A stretch of DNA of 64,000 nucleotides, from contig JAEUWY010000020.1 in NCBI GenBank assembly GCA_022059125.1, positions 1,984,001 to 2,048,000 of the forward strand. The letters are read 5' to 3'. The DNA is from Corynespora cassiicola (lineage: Eukaryota; Ascomycota; Dothideomycetes; Pleosporales; Corynesporascaceae). This document shows, piece by piece, positions 43,209 through 54,462 of the stretch; position 1 is the first letter of the stretch; each line of letters starts with the position of its first letter. A model generated the notes under the pieces. That model saw only the letters and a list, made by a program, of their open reading frames with translations, did no database searches and had not been told where the DNA came from. The position numbers and the translations under genes were made by a program.

Positions 43209-44973
43209 GAGTACTGGTTTGATGAGTGGAATCTCAATAACAAAAGAGATATTCATGTGCAAAGCCAGCTCCCACTGTGTGCGGATGGGCCGGCGGCTAG
43301 GTGGGGCTCTCGTCACACGCGGTGTCACGGTGCCAAGGCGCGCTAACTGTGTACGCCGCAATACGAAGATGGCCCATCGAGGTCAAACAGACCTCTTTCA
43401 CGACCCACGCTGCAAGGAACGCAAGTCAGGGGTGACTGCGAGCGACCCATCAGGCAAACTCTATCCACACCTCACACATCCTAGACGACTCATTCGCAGT
43501 CCGTATCCGAAGTTCAGACCTTCTACATTCAACCAGTCGCGTCGAGGGCGCCCAATCTGGCAAATGTATCCGACGGCGACACGATTCGCCAGTTGCACAG
43601 CGGCCACCAACATTCGGTCCTATCCGCCTCGCAGCAGTCCTCATGCACCACGCGCAGTTACACAGCATACATATGCAATCATGTGACTTGCGGCAAGCCT
43701 TAACTACACAACACGCGCTGCTGGGCCCGGCTACTAGCCAACGGTCAATGTCTCACTCGGCAGAACGGCCAACGATTACAAGGGCCCCGACATGCACGGC
43801 TTCTGCTCGGCATCACACAGGACTATTTTAGCATTGCCACTACGTAGAGATGCCGGCGCCATGTTCGGCTCTTGGGCATACGGCCCGACTAGACGTCAGG
43901 TACAGACCTGACAGGAACGCGACTAACAAGAAAAAGGGTCTTGTATCAGTGACATGGCGTCTCCGCGCATCCTCTAACAGGAGCTCTAGACGCAAGATTA
44001 CAAATGAAATGGAGCTACATGGCCGGCGGAGCAGCGCCATGATTCACAAAACGTCACAAAGCGCAGGTCCACGTTTTTCCTGCACCTCCCTGGAGGAGGA
44101 TCATTCCGTGGCCGAGGTAGAAGAAGTGGGCTCACCAAGTCTTCAGCCAATTCGCACACGTCGGACTTGTGGCCTATGATCTTCGTGGTGGAAGATCTCG
44201 TTCCCACCCCATCCACAAGGACCCGGGCGATTTGAGTTTCGCGCCTCGGCCTGAGGCTCATACCCACAGTGTCTTGAAGTCGAATGCCATCAGCGGTGAT
44301 AAGACCACCACCACGGCCTCACGGGATCTTCCCTCCGTCGAGGCCGGACAAACGCACAAGGTCGCAACATGTTTCGGCACCGGGCCGTACCGGTACCAAT
44401 TCAACAGCCAGCGCGCGCTCGGGAGGTGAGGGAGCGGCACAGCCAGCTGATTGGACCCCTGATTTCCCTTTTCTTCACTCCTTCCGCTGCCGAAGGGAAG
44501 CTCATTTTGTTGACGGGCCGAATGACAATCATTGCGACATCCAACAAGGCAGGAAGGCCGGCCGGGCGGAATGGCTGGCTCTGACGATGCGATGCGATGC
44601 CTCAATCCTTGGGCATCCTTGCACACAGACAGCAGCGTTCGGACCGTGTACCGAACGGTCAGTTGGTTGTGCTGCGTACGTAGGCCTCCACGTCGTCTGC
44701 GAATTGCAAGGAGAAACGGCTTACCCGGCACTCTCAGAGGCTATTTTGAAACCACTCGTGACGTACAAGTGCGAGTCTAACGGCGGGTCAACTGACTTGC
44801 GGTTGAGGCTGGGAACATGGCTGAATGACCACGCGCTGGTATATCGAGCGGCAGCAGCACCAGCAGCCGTGGTCCCGCTCGGTACACGTCGGCACAGCCC
44901 AGCCACTCCCACTCGCCGCCCTCTCTCGCACAGGCACGCACGCGCACACTCTCCCTGGAGGCAAGATGACGAT

Positions 44974-44993
44974 GCCCTGCCCTGCCCTGCCCT
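44974..44993. repeat. (CCCTG)n short tandem repeat
   Basis: Four units of CCCTG in a row. Confidence 0.7.
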
Positions 44994-45143
44994 ACCATTG
45001 CTCGATGTATCCTCTCTCTCGATCGATTGTAGCCTCCGTTGGCGTTAGCCAGCCAGCTAGTTCGTTAGCCCATTAGCCCTGGAGGGAGCCAGCAAGCTAG
45101 GCGAATTCGCCGTCCAGGACCTTGAAGCGAGAGGGCAACGTGC

Positions 45144-45212
45144 TGGCAAGGAAGCAAGCAAGCAGGCAGGCAATCGAGCCAGCCAGCAAGCCCGCAAGCC
45201 CGCAAGCCACCA
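45144..45212. repeat. Imperfect (AAGC/CAGC/AGGC) tract
   Basis: Tetramers such as AAGC, AGGC, CAGC and CCGC follow each other for about 70 bases, a decayed microsatellite. Confidence 0.6.
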
Positions 45213-46099
45213 AGACAGCCAGCCCTGACGGCCCAGCAGGCTGCTCGCTCGACTCGACCCCGGCAATCCACCACGCACCCCACCCCACCCCGTCTCCGTC
45301 CCCTCCCCAAACAAAGCAAGCAAAAATCGATAAAACATGAAATGAAACGCCCTCGCCTCACATCCCCATCCAGAAAGGCGCGGGCGCATCGTTCCCCACT
45401 GATTATCTCTCACCACCACCGCACAGCGCAGCGGGCAGCAGCAGCAACAGCAGCAGCTCCGATTTTTTTCCTATTCGAACGCTCTCCGCCCGTTGTGCTC
45501 TTGCTCCTCTCTCTCGCTCGGGCCATGAGCGGCGGCGGCGGACGCGGTGCCTGTCTTGGCCGGATGGGGTTGTCAATCTCGCTCATCATGCGCGCGCCTG
45601 TGTGTCGTGGCCGTACAATGATGAGCAAGGCCGATGCCAATACTAACGATAACTCGGAAGATGGGTGCACTTGGACTCTGCCCTCGGTGGCCTCCGGCTC
45701 GCTCGTTCGTTCGCTCGCTGGCTGCCCCCCAAGAAAATTTCTAGAAGCAAAGGATTGCCCGGAAATCTTATTCCCCGAAAGGCCCAGGAGCAGAAGCCCT
45801 TCCCCTCTTCCTCCCGAAGAGTCGACGACGCGCACACGGGACTTTCGGAGCTTCGTCTGTGTGTCTATGCTCCTCCCTCTTCTGCTGCCTATCGTGAGAT
45901 GGCGACCAAACTAGCAAACTTACCGACCAATAAACTCGTTTTGCCTGCCTTGAACCTCGGGATCACCTGTGCCTCGTCCCGGCCCTGGCCTTGCCTGGCC
46001 TGGCCTGATCTCCTCGAGATTCCCTTCCGAGGAGGTCTGGTCGTTAGTTAGGTATCTATTATGACCACGGGGTCGGTCGCTACAGAAGCCAGACCCGGT

Positions 46100-46152
46100 G
46101 GGCAGGCAGGCAATCAGGCAGGCAAGGCAAGGCAGGCAGGCAGGCAGGCAGA
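46100..46152. repeat. (GGCA)n microsatellite
   Basis: GGCA units, with a few GGCAA variants, run for about 50 bases. The complement of this repeat occurs at 46384-46436. Confidence 0.8.
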
Positions 46153-46290
46153 GAGTCAGCGGCCTCAGCCCTGATCCTCAAGACAGGACACACACGGCAA
46201 GAGGGCATCGATTCGAGGTTAGCAAGGCAGGCGAGCGTATGCCCCATCCGTGAAGCGCTGACATGCGCTTCCCCTCTTTCCCCGTGATCC

Positions 46291-46316
46291 TCGTCGTCGT
46301 CGTCGTCGTCGTCGTC
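46291..46316. repeat. (TCG)n microsatellite
   Basis: Eight or nine TCG units in a row. Confidence 0.8.
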
Positions 46317-46325
46317 TTCGTTGCC

Positions 46326-46352
46326 GCAGCGCAGCGCAGCGCAGTGCAGCGT
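46326..46352. repeat. (GCAGC)n tract
   Basis: Five imperfect units of GCAGC. Confidence 0.65.
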
Positions 46353-46383
46353 AGTCGTATGTCGCTCCCGGCTCCCCGAGGTC

Positions 46384-46436
46384 CTGCCTTGCCTTCCTTG
46401 CCTTGCCTGCCTGCCTTGCCTGCCTGCCTTGCCTGC
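46384..46436. repeat. (TGCC)n / (TTGCC)n microsatellite
   Basis: TGCC and TTGCC units run for about 50 bases, complementary in sequence to 46100-46152. Confidence 0.8.
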
Positions 46437-46775
46437 TGTGCCTCATCCTCGCTGCGATCCGTCCACGCCTTGCGTCGCATCGCGCAACACCCGATTTTGT
46501 TTTACTCTCCGAGGACCCCAAAATATCTCCCCCATAGTACAAGGGTGGTTGGGAAGGGCATCGGTTTCTCTTTTCTTGATGATGGGTTGTTTTGGCATTT
46601 TGCGCTTGTGTGCAACCATCCACAAAAAAAGAATAAAATGTACAGTAGGTACACGTAGATGGACCCATGGTCAATCAATCAGGGTATTTGTCAGGGTTTG
46701 GATCGTGTACTACCGCCTCGTGTTCAAGATCGAGCTTGTGATACCCTTTGAGAGACTATTGGGAAAGGGGGGGGA

Positions 46776-46799
46776 AGGTACCTAGGTACTTAGGTACCT
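46776..46799. repeat. AGGTACCT palindrome cluster
   Basis: Three GGTAC cores (AGGTACCTAGGTACTTAGG, then TACCT) make a self-complementary block. Confidence 0.65.
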
Positions 46800-46860
46800 C
46801 GATCCGGCGCTCCGTTGGTTGGAAGAAAGATATGAAGGCCAATGTATACAAACATATACA

Positions 46861-46862
<2 letters not shown>

Positions 46863-46891
<29 letters not shown>
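46863..46891. repeat. (AC)n microsatellite
   Basis: About 14 AC units in a row. Confidence 0.85.
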
Positions 46892-47303
46892 AGTTGTGTA
46901 CGCCGCCGCCATTTCCCCCCGCCCATGGCTATGCAAGCCCCGGGAATTATCTAACCCCTCCCCTCTCATAATCAGCAGCCAGATCATTTAACTATTCCCC
47001 GTGTCATCCGGGTGGGCAGTGCACCGCACCTTTCGCCCGCCCGACCGCTTTGCCAGTCAGCCTGTGCTGCCCCTCTCCGCACCAACCTGCTGCACAGCAC
47101 TGCTGCACCGCGGTCCTTTGTCGAAATCAAGTCGATCTCCCTTTTATCCTGTAAATAGTCTTAGTGCGCAGCAACTAGCCCCGTCTCACCCTCTCCACCC
47201 CTCGCCTACGCCTTCCCGCGCCAACGCAAGTGAGCATCAGGATTGGAGCAGGGGTGCGTGTAGATGGTGGGAGGGGGTGGCAGAAGGAAAAAAAAAAACG
47301 ACG

Positions 47304-47319
47304 AGGTACCTTGGTACCT
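47304..47319. repeat. AGGTACC-TT-GGTACCT palindrome
   Basis: A perfect seven-base inverted repeat with a two-base spacer, related to the block at 46776-46799. Confidence 0.65.
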
Positions 47320-48301
47320 CTCTCTCTGTCTCTCTCGATCTGTTCCTGGGTGCATGCGTGCCACAAGAACAAATCAAGCCTTGCAGAAGGTGCCATTCAA
47401 TCGTCTGGCGCGTTACCAGTTCCCCTTCCCCCCCTCCCACCCAATTCCCGTTGTGTGCCCCAGTGGCTCGTACAAACGGCCCAGCCAATGGCGCACCGCG
47501 ACAAAAGGGCTTTCTTTCTCTTCTGGCTGTCAGATTTAGCGCTGCCAGCTAGCTAGCAGACCCAAAACCGGCCATGCCAAACGTCAACGTCAGTGTCAGG
47601 CGTGCGCAAATGAGGCTATGCCCATGTGTGTGATCTCAAGGTCAAAAAGTAAATTTCGCTCATCAAACGGCCCGCGTCGCTACGTATAGCAAGAGCAGGG
47701 GTTGCTATATCAGACGGGATCCAAATGCGTGTGCTTGCACGTCGTCTCAGAGTGATGACACCCTACGTATCAAACGCTTCCCATTTCGCGGAGCCGCAGG
47801 GCTTGGAAGAAGAATTGGAGACAGGGTTTTACAAGAATAGTTGCCCGCGCGAGCGGTTACAGTCTTTTTATGGGGGGTTTGGGTAGACAACAGGACAAAT
47901 ATTCGCATGCTCCTAGGGTATAGTCAGGCCGTAAAAAATAAAGAAAAAGATAATAAGACAAAGGGAAAAGAAAGGTACTTCGCCGAGGCGGGCGAGACCA
48001 TGCTAATGATGCTGATGCTGAAGTGCTCGACAACGGAATGCTTCGAGTGGGGAATAGATAAAAAGGAATACGAGGGCGTCCTGCGAGTCCCGTGGATAGC
48101 ATATGCAATGCTCGTGTGCCCAAATTCTTCCTCTCTCTCCGTGTGTCTTTCATAATTCAAATCCTACAATTTCCGGTAAAGTACTCCGATACCAAACGCC
48201 GGCAAGGCGTGCCGCAAAAATAAACCGCCCGGACAGCGCGTCGTCATCCGTACATGTGTTGCAACCAGAGAATTTCACCCAGGAAAACGGCCTAGCGGTC
48301 G

Positions 48302-50121
48302 CTAGTGCAATGTGTCGATGGCCTCCATCTTGTTGACAGAGTTGAAGTCGGGTTCTGAAACGCGGCGCATGCCTGATCCCAGGCTCTCAGAAGCGCGCTT
48401 GATCCTCAGCTTCTCCATAAGCTTTCCGATAAGCATGTACTCTTGAGGCTCCAAGAAACTGGTTGTCTGGTTTTGGAAATAGCTCATGGCCAATTCCAGG
48501 GCGCGCGCTGCTTCGTCCTCTGAAGGCGAGACAGGAGTAGCCGTGTCAGCCATCCCGATGGGCACGGAGTTGGACAAGGTCGAGTCCTGCATTGGAATGG
48601 TAACGGCGGGGCCGGCAGGCACCGGAGGCGGCTGCATCGAAGTGGTAGTCTGGGTGGGTGAGGGCTGCATGGCGTCGTCCAGCGCGGCCAAAGAGGGCTG
48701 TACCTCGGTCATGGGTGAGTCAAGGGCAGTGCTGTTGATGTACTTGGGCGTGACGGCTTCTGATGAAGCAGGAGGCGACATGTATTGCTCGACACCGACC
48801 AACAAGGGAAACGTCTGGCTCCGTGGACGCTGAAAGTTGCCGCTCCCTGGCTGGCCCCTGGCCTGCTGGTTTCCCATGAAGGGATTCGGCGGGCATGCTG
48901 AATCGGGCGTGAAGAAGGGCGAAGAGAGGGAGGTCGGGCTGGTGGGCCCTGCTGAAAAGGACGAAGGGGCTGTATCTGTGAAAACACTGGAAAGGGACGT
49001 ATTGCTCTGCGAATGGAACGGACGGCGGTGATTGGCGAAATCGTACGCGTCTGGGCTTTCGGTCTTCATGTTGAGGTTTTCCTCGCTCTTCTTGGCGGAG
49101 ATGGTGACTGGCGAAGGGGATACCCCGCTCGGAGATGAGGGTGAGATGCCCCCGGGCGTGTGCACGTTGGAGGGCGGATTCGAGGTGCCCTCAGACTCCT
49201 CTGCTATCGAGCCCTTTCGGGACTTTGCGCCCATCAGGTTGTTCTTTTGCTTGAATTTTTCGAGCCAGCTGGTGCTGTTGGTCTTGACGGTGCTGTCCGA
49301 GTTGCCGACGGTGGTCGCGAAGAAGCGGGCCTTTTCGCGGATGATGGCATCGCTCAGAGGCAGACCTTGACGCTGGTGATTTCTCGCCCAGTTTGCAAGG
49401 GCTCTCTCGATGTCGGGGAACTTGCCTTTCGACCTTTTTATGGGTGATCGGCTGCCATCATCCTGGTAGAGGTACTTTTCCTTCTGGCGCAACACTTTGG
49501 ACACGGTACTAGACGGGCTGTTAACACACTGCTCCACTGCGGGCAAGACGAGGATGGTACCTTCTCTCCACGCCAAACATTGCTGGGGAATCGTCAGTAT
49601 TGCGGTGGTGCTGGGGCAGTGATGGATCATGACTCACCTCCAATCTCGGTCTGTTTGACCGTGGGGTGCTCCTCGTGGTAGAGGCACATGCGCCGGCGGT
49701 CGGCGTCTGTCAGTGTCTTGCGCGGGGTCGAAGAGGTCCGCGAGTGGGTGGAGGTTGCTGAGACTGGGGTGGCCGAGGCGGGCGTGATGGGCACCGGGGC
49801 CGAGGGGAAGATGGGCGGCACATAGGTCGACTGGCTCGTCAGCATGCTGGGCCATTGCGGCATGATCAGAGGCTGGAGTTGCGGGTGCGTGGACCTCGGG
49901 GGCGGGTGGGGAGGGTGCATGCCCTGGGTGTACATGGGCTCCATGGGCGGCGGCGCATAGCTACTGAAGCCGTTGTAGTCGTGCACAGGCGACTGGTGCT
50001 GCAGGTGGGCATATGCGCCGCCGTCGTGCCATTGCTGAGCGTGGTCCTCGAAAGGCTCGGGGTGGTGTTGCTGTTGCTGGTGCTGGTGATGCTGGTCGTG
50101 GTCCATTTGTAGCTGGCTCAT
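48302..50121 (-). CDS. CENP-B-type helix-turn-helix DNA-binding regulator
   Basis: Proteins with paired CENP-B/Tc5 HTH domains bind DNA; fungal relatives include Abp1/Cbp1 and the regulator Pdc2. Three exons (49638-50121, 49561-49582, 48302-49508) encode 570 residues; the middle exon is 22 nt. Residues 1-140 are rich in His, Gln and Pro. The first HTH is TDADRRRMCLYHEEHPTVKQTEIGAMFGVERSTVSKVLRQK (about 145-185) and is interrupted by both introns. The second (CENPB-type) domain is DIERALANWARNHQRQGLPL through TSWLEKFKQKNNL. The rest is Ser/Pro/Thr-rich, ending in a helix before RRVSEPDFNSVNKMEAIDTLH. There is no DDE transposase domain, so this is a domesticated-type regulator rather than a transposon. 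The ATG at 50119-50121 is preferred; one 13 codons upstream also exists. Confidence 0.85.
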
Positions 50122-50642
50122 GGCGCGCGATGGCGGGCTATCCGGGGCAGGAAGGAGCAATTGGGGGCAGAATCAGAGCGTCCGTGGCAGGGTGATCACG
50201 ACGCAGCGGACTGGCAGGGTCGGACGGGCATCTGCGGCAGCTCGGTGCTGGATGTTGGCGGGTTGGGTGGTGTGTGGTGTGGCTACTGAGCAAGCACCTG
50301 GGCAGGCGTAGAGCAGGCAGGTGGCAGAGGGGCGGCGACGAGGGTCGAGCTCGGAGCGGGCGCTGAGACTGGGACCGAGACTGTGACTTGGCCGACTGAG
50401 GTTGGGCCGGACGACAAAAGATATCAAGATGGGAGTGGGTGCGGCGCAGGCGTGCCTCAGTGCCTCACTCAGTGCCTCAGGGCTGGGGGAACCGACTGCA
50501 GGGCGGACAGCTTGGACGCTTGGTGCAGCTCAGCAGCGATGCAGCTCAGCAGCGGCCTGCAGCGCGTACTTGAGAGAAGTAGTGCAGTGTGGGCGTGGCC
50601 CTGGTGCGTGCGAGGGTGCGAGGGTACGGGCGGCGGCCGGTT

Positions 50643-50680
50643 GCAGGCGTGCAGGCGTGCAGGCGTGCGGGCGTGCAGCA
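50643..50680. repeat. (GCAGGCGT)n minisatellite
   Basis: About four and a half units of GCAGGCGT, one changed to GCGGGCGT. Confidence 0.75.
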
Positions 50681-50946
50681 GCGGTGCAGCACAGGCGGGA
50701 GCTCTGCGGGAGGAGGGGCCCTGTTTGTTTCGAGCAGCGAGGGCCCCGGCAGCCCCAGCAGCCCCAGCAGCCCCGGCAGGCCCCAGCTCCCAGCTCCCAG
50801 CGCCAGCTGCCCCCCCGGCCGCCCAAGCATGGCTGGTCTTTGCTGGTCATGGGCGCGGGCGCGGGCGCTGGGCGTGTGTGGGCGCCGCGTGTGGGCGGAT
50901 GCCCGGCCTGTGCGCGCCCTGTCGTCGTGCCAAAGCTGCCAAAGCC

Positions 50947-50982
50947 GCCAGAGGCCCGCCAGAGGCCCGCCAGAGGCCCGCC
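50947..50982. repeat. (GCCAGAGGCCC)n minisatellite
   Basis: Three units of the 11-mer GCCAGAGGCCC in a row. Confidence 0.75.
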
Positions 50983-51129
50983 ATCGAGCCAGCCAAGCGA
51001 CACCGCAACGCGAGCGCCGACGTTGGGCTTAGCGGCCCTCACTCGGGGATGCAGCCCCTAGCCCGCCCACCCAACCCCCCCAGCAGCCCAGCCCAGCGCG
51101 AGCACCAGCACCACCAGAGCCGGCCGTGG

Positions 51130-51163
51130 CAGCAGCAACAGCAGCAGCAGCAGCAGCAGCAGT
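51130..51163. repeat. (CAG)n microsatellite
   Basis: About ten CAG units with one CAA interruption. Confidence 0.8.
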
Positions 51164-52379
51164 GCCAGCAGGAGCCAGCGCCAGCCCGCAGCCCGCAGCC
51201 CGCAGCCAGCAGCCAGCGGCGGCCGCCTGGGAGGCCCGCAGGTGTGCATCCCCCATGCCGCACGCACCACCCACCACACACACAACACCGTCCGCCTCCA
51301 AAAACGCCGTGTTGCTGTGCGGCAAATGGGATCTCTAGGCGGCCCAGCAGGATCATCCCATCACCGGCCATCGCACCGCACCCAAACCTCGACCGGCCGG
51401 CTAATCTGGCGCTGCCAAAAGCGGAACACCACGCCAGACGCAGCGCCCGCCATATTGCCTCACCCCGACCGCCCGACCGCGCGCGACTGTATGACTGATG
51501 GCCGTTGCCGTGCTCCCACCCGCCTAGGTGGCGTGCCACCAAATGATCTCTTGCTCTTGACACGTCCAGGTACCATTTTCCCCGGCCCGGGCGGAGCGCA
51601 CATCGTCGTCAATCGCCCCAAGCCGCATAAAGGAGACTGCCGCCTCGAGTATCGCTGCCTCCCCGATGCGCCAGAGGGCTGAAACCCTTTGGGAAAGGCT
51701 GCTATTGCGCCCATGTACATCGAGCCACCAGAGACACTTTAGGTTTGACCGAGGAGCCTTCACGGCCTGTGAGAAGTCGACCTTAGCGCCCGAATGACAG
51801 ACGCTGCCCTGAGTCGCCAGTCCGACCCGCACCCCTGCCAATTTTCTCCGACTCGACCACTGTGAGCATCAGTAAACCAATGGGGATTCCCAATGTCAAA
51901 AAAAGAAAGCCCTAGAAAACGATCGTCGTATTCCCTGAATTTCCGAAATAACAATATGGGAAAAACAATGCTGAGACCGTTCCAAAATGCCCACTACGTC
52001 CGCCCACGAGCCTCCGCTGACATGAGAGCGAGCCCCGCCGAGCTCGGCATCAGACGTCGAGCGCCCGCGGACCCAAGAAGGCCAGGAGGACTCACACTTG
52101 GTCTGCCGTGGTCGTCCTGGAGCCTGGCGAATCATGTTGGCGAGCCCGCGTGTAAGCCGTTCCGACCGAAATAAACGTGCTGATGCCGTTGCTCTGCTAT
52201 TGGTACTGCGCCTTGGCCAATCCAACGCAAAATGCTCCATGTCTTGCTCACCATGACACCTATGCCCCATCTAGCCATGACCCTTTGAATCTTCCTCTAG
52301 GCCCCAACTCGTCCACTCACATCCGCTTGCTGGGGGGGAGGACACACCATGTCCCGTCGTTGTGCGTAGCCCTGGTCGT

Positions 52380-53964
52380 CTATCGTTTAATGATGGTGAC
52401 TGGTCACGAGTGAGCTGCCGGCACTCCACTAGACATCCTCATTTCGGGTCCCGGGACTTACTGATATCTTCATCGGCGAGCTCGTGAGACAGTCCCACAC
52501 GCTGCGGTTGGTGCTTCACCGATTTTCCGTACACAATCGCGAGCTTGAACTGCTCCACAATCGTCTTGTGGATCGAGTTGCACTGCCCGCCTGTTAGCTG
52601 GCATTACCAATCACCTCACAGCGTCTACCCACAAAGTCTTCGACCGTACACGCCGAGGATCTCAAGACCACGGGCGCCGTGTAGTCGGGCATCTTGCCCT
52701 TTGGCTTCGTATACACCCGCACCAGGTTCAGCTTCTCCCACATCTGTTCTAGCAATTCGTCAACGTTCCAGCCGTGTTCGGAGCTAATCGGACAGGCGTT
52801 CGGAATTCGATATAACAGGTCCAGTTCCTCAATCGTAATCGCATCGATCTTGTTGAGCGCGTAAATCACCGGAATGTAGCTTCGGCTCTTCGCCTCGAGA
52901 ATGTCGATCAGGTCGTCCACAGTCGCATCGCATCGAATAGCAACGTCCGCGTTGGAGATTCGGTATTCGCTCAGTACCGCCTTGATTTCGTCGTGGTCGA
53001 TATGGGAAAGCGGCACCGTCGATGTGATATTGATTCCTCCCTTGTCCTTCTTCTTGAATACGATGTTGGGTGGCGTCTTGTTGATACGGATGCCGAAGCC
53101 CTCCAATTCGTTCTCGATGACACGCTTGTCCGTCAAAGGCTTGTTTACATCCAAAACGATGAAGATCAAATGGCACGTCTTCGCAACCGCAATAACCTGA
53201 CGACCGCGACCTTTGCCGTCTTTGGCGCCCTGAATAATACCCGGTAGATCGAGAATCTGGATTTTTGCACCGTTGTAGATAATTTGGCCGGGCACCGTAG
53301 TGAGCTGACATAAGGTTAGACTAGGATTTTGGGCGAATGGTCTTCGAGAAATACCGTTGTGAACTCATATGCGGCAGCTAGACACGGGTCAGTTTGCCAT
53401 TGTCGGACTGAGGAATGCGGGACAAACCTTCGGAGTGTTGGCCTGTCAACCTGCTCATGAGTGTACTCTTCCCCACTGACGGGAAACCAATGAAGCCACT
53501 GACTTGGTCAGCATCTTGGTTTATCCACCCAACATACAATTTGTGCACTTACACGCTAGCAACACCAGTCCTGGCCACGTCGAAACCGACTGTACATTTG
53601 TCAGTAGCGCTTTTAAGCACTTCCCTGGGAATATTCCGTACCGCCACCGCCGCCACCGCCACCGCTAGGCGTTAGGAGCTCCCTCTTCAACTTGGCAAGC
53701 TTTGCCTTCAATTGTCCTGCGTCGCTATGAGTGCCCGTCTGGCCCAATTCGAATCGTTACAGGTCGTACCAAGATGGAAGGACGTCGCTTTGTTTTTCTG
53801 AGTCCGAGCCATCTATCATATGACATCAGTAGCCAGTCAAACATCGTGGGTTGATTTCGCATACTTCGGTCTCGATCTCTTTAATCTACCCCGCCAGTCC
53901 TGTCAGCGTGGTCCTGTAATGTATTGGAGTCCTTTCCACTCGCCTTGTCTACAGTGGTAGCCAT
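52380..53964 (-). CDS. RBG1: DRG1-type GTPase (Rbg1), ten exons
   Basis: Rbg1/DRG1 is a ribosome-associated TRAFAC GTPase that acts with Tma46 (DFRP1) to keep translation moving. Ten exons (53944-53964, 53865-53885, 53770-53812, 53642-53716, 53553-53589, 53428-53498, 53355-53377, 52633-53304, 52462-52582, 52380-52399) encode 367 residues, the family length. The N-terminus is [30 protein letters not shown]. The G1 loop is GFPSVGKS (70-77), G3 is [18 protein letters not shown], and the NKID motif is in [24 protein letters not shown] and [17 protein letters not shown] mark it as DRG1 rather than DRG2. The C-terminal TGS region is spread over the last three exons and ends DEDITIIKR. A Gly-rich run (about 46-53) precedes VGFDVARTG. 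Intron 1 uses a GC donor. Confidence 0.93.
53886..53943 (-). other. GC-AG intron in the DRG1 gene
   Basis: The first intron starts GCGAGT and ends GTAG. Only this donor keeps the frame (VDK to IKEIE). The nearest GT would give a stop. GC-AG introns are a known minority class. Confidence 0.7.
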
Positions 53965-54462
53965 TTTGACGTATCAGTAGGCGTTTTGCCGTCCCGTTGC
54001 GCGAGTACTCGGTTTGTGGTCGTGATACAGAAATTTGAAGTCTGAGGCTGCAGAATGACGCGGGGAGGCAATCGGAGCTTCGGAGAATAGATGATCCGCA
54101 CGGGCCCGCAAGTACGCAGGGGCCCCGATGCAAGCCGAACGATTTTCATGTCGCCGAACACGACCTTCAATTGAACGCCGTCTTGGATGTGCTCCGAGAG
54201 GGGCATGCGTTTATGCGGCTGACTGACTAGGTCTATCACAAGATCCAGTTAGAGCAATTTTCTTACATAATGGGAGGTGTCCAGCTGTCATAAGGCCATA
54301 CGTGTCGATGCGTTATCTCTCCGTTTGCTTCCGCGAAAAGCAGACATCTTGCATTCTCGAACCCTCTTGCACGTTACTGAATAAGTAACCGTTCTGTCTC
54401 TACCTCCAGACACTACCCACGAGCAAAGACTAGTTCCAACTCAGCTTTGCGCAGCCGTCATC
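53965..54462. promoter_or_regulatory. Divergent promoter, DRG1 / cysteine dioxygenase
   Basis: These 498 bases separate two outward-reading starts. A CT-rich stretch lies near 54,390-54,415, before the dioxygenase ATG. No specific site is recognised. Confidence 0.5.

Larger units (their letters stand above)
43209..48301. other. Gene desert, right part, rich in short tandem repeats
   Basis: About 5 kb of mostly GC-rich DNA contains no supported gene. It holds many microsatellites, listed separately, and two GGTACC palindromes. Open frames on both strands (up to 254 codons) are repeat-driven. The sequence ends at the 3' end of the CENP-B-type HTH gene. Confidence 0.45.
50122..52379. other. GC-rich upstream region of the HTH regulator
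   Basis: About 2.3 kb of GC-rich, repeat-laden DNA lies between the HTH gene start and the DRG1 3' end. Very long frames (for example 50383-51498, plus) are created by GC-rich repeats and have no family text. A long 5' UTR or promoter for the regulator is likely. Confidence 0.45.

Noticed and set aside
44284..45048. 254-codon plus-strand frame in the gene desert
   Set aside because: Frame crosses repeats, lacks domain text and is mirrored by other long frames.
48302..50121. CENP-B-type HTH gene as a transposase
   Set aside because: It has the paired HTH domains but no DDE catalytic domain and no flanking inverted repeats.
50383..51498. 371-codon plus-strand frame
   Set aside because: Made of GC-rich tandem repeats, with overlapping long frames on both strands, no family text and no splice structure.
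52583..52632. 32-nt intron in DRG1 after GRRCE
   Set aside because: The upstream GTGGGT donor gives a normal 50-nt intron and restores the family text VEDFCNSIHK.
54340..54375. A GGGTTCGAGA string that could be a third tRNA T arm
   Set aside because: The flanking bases do not form a T stem and no D or anticodon arm is nearby.
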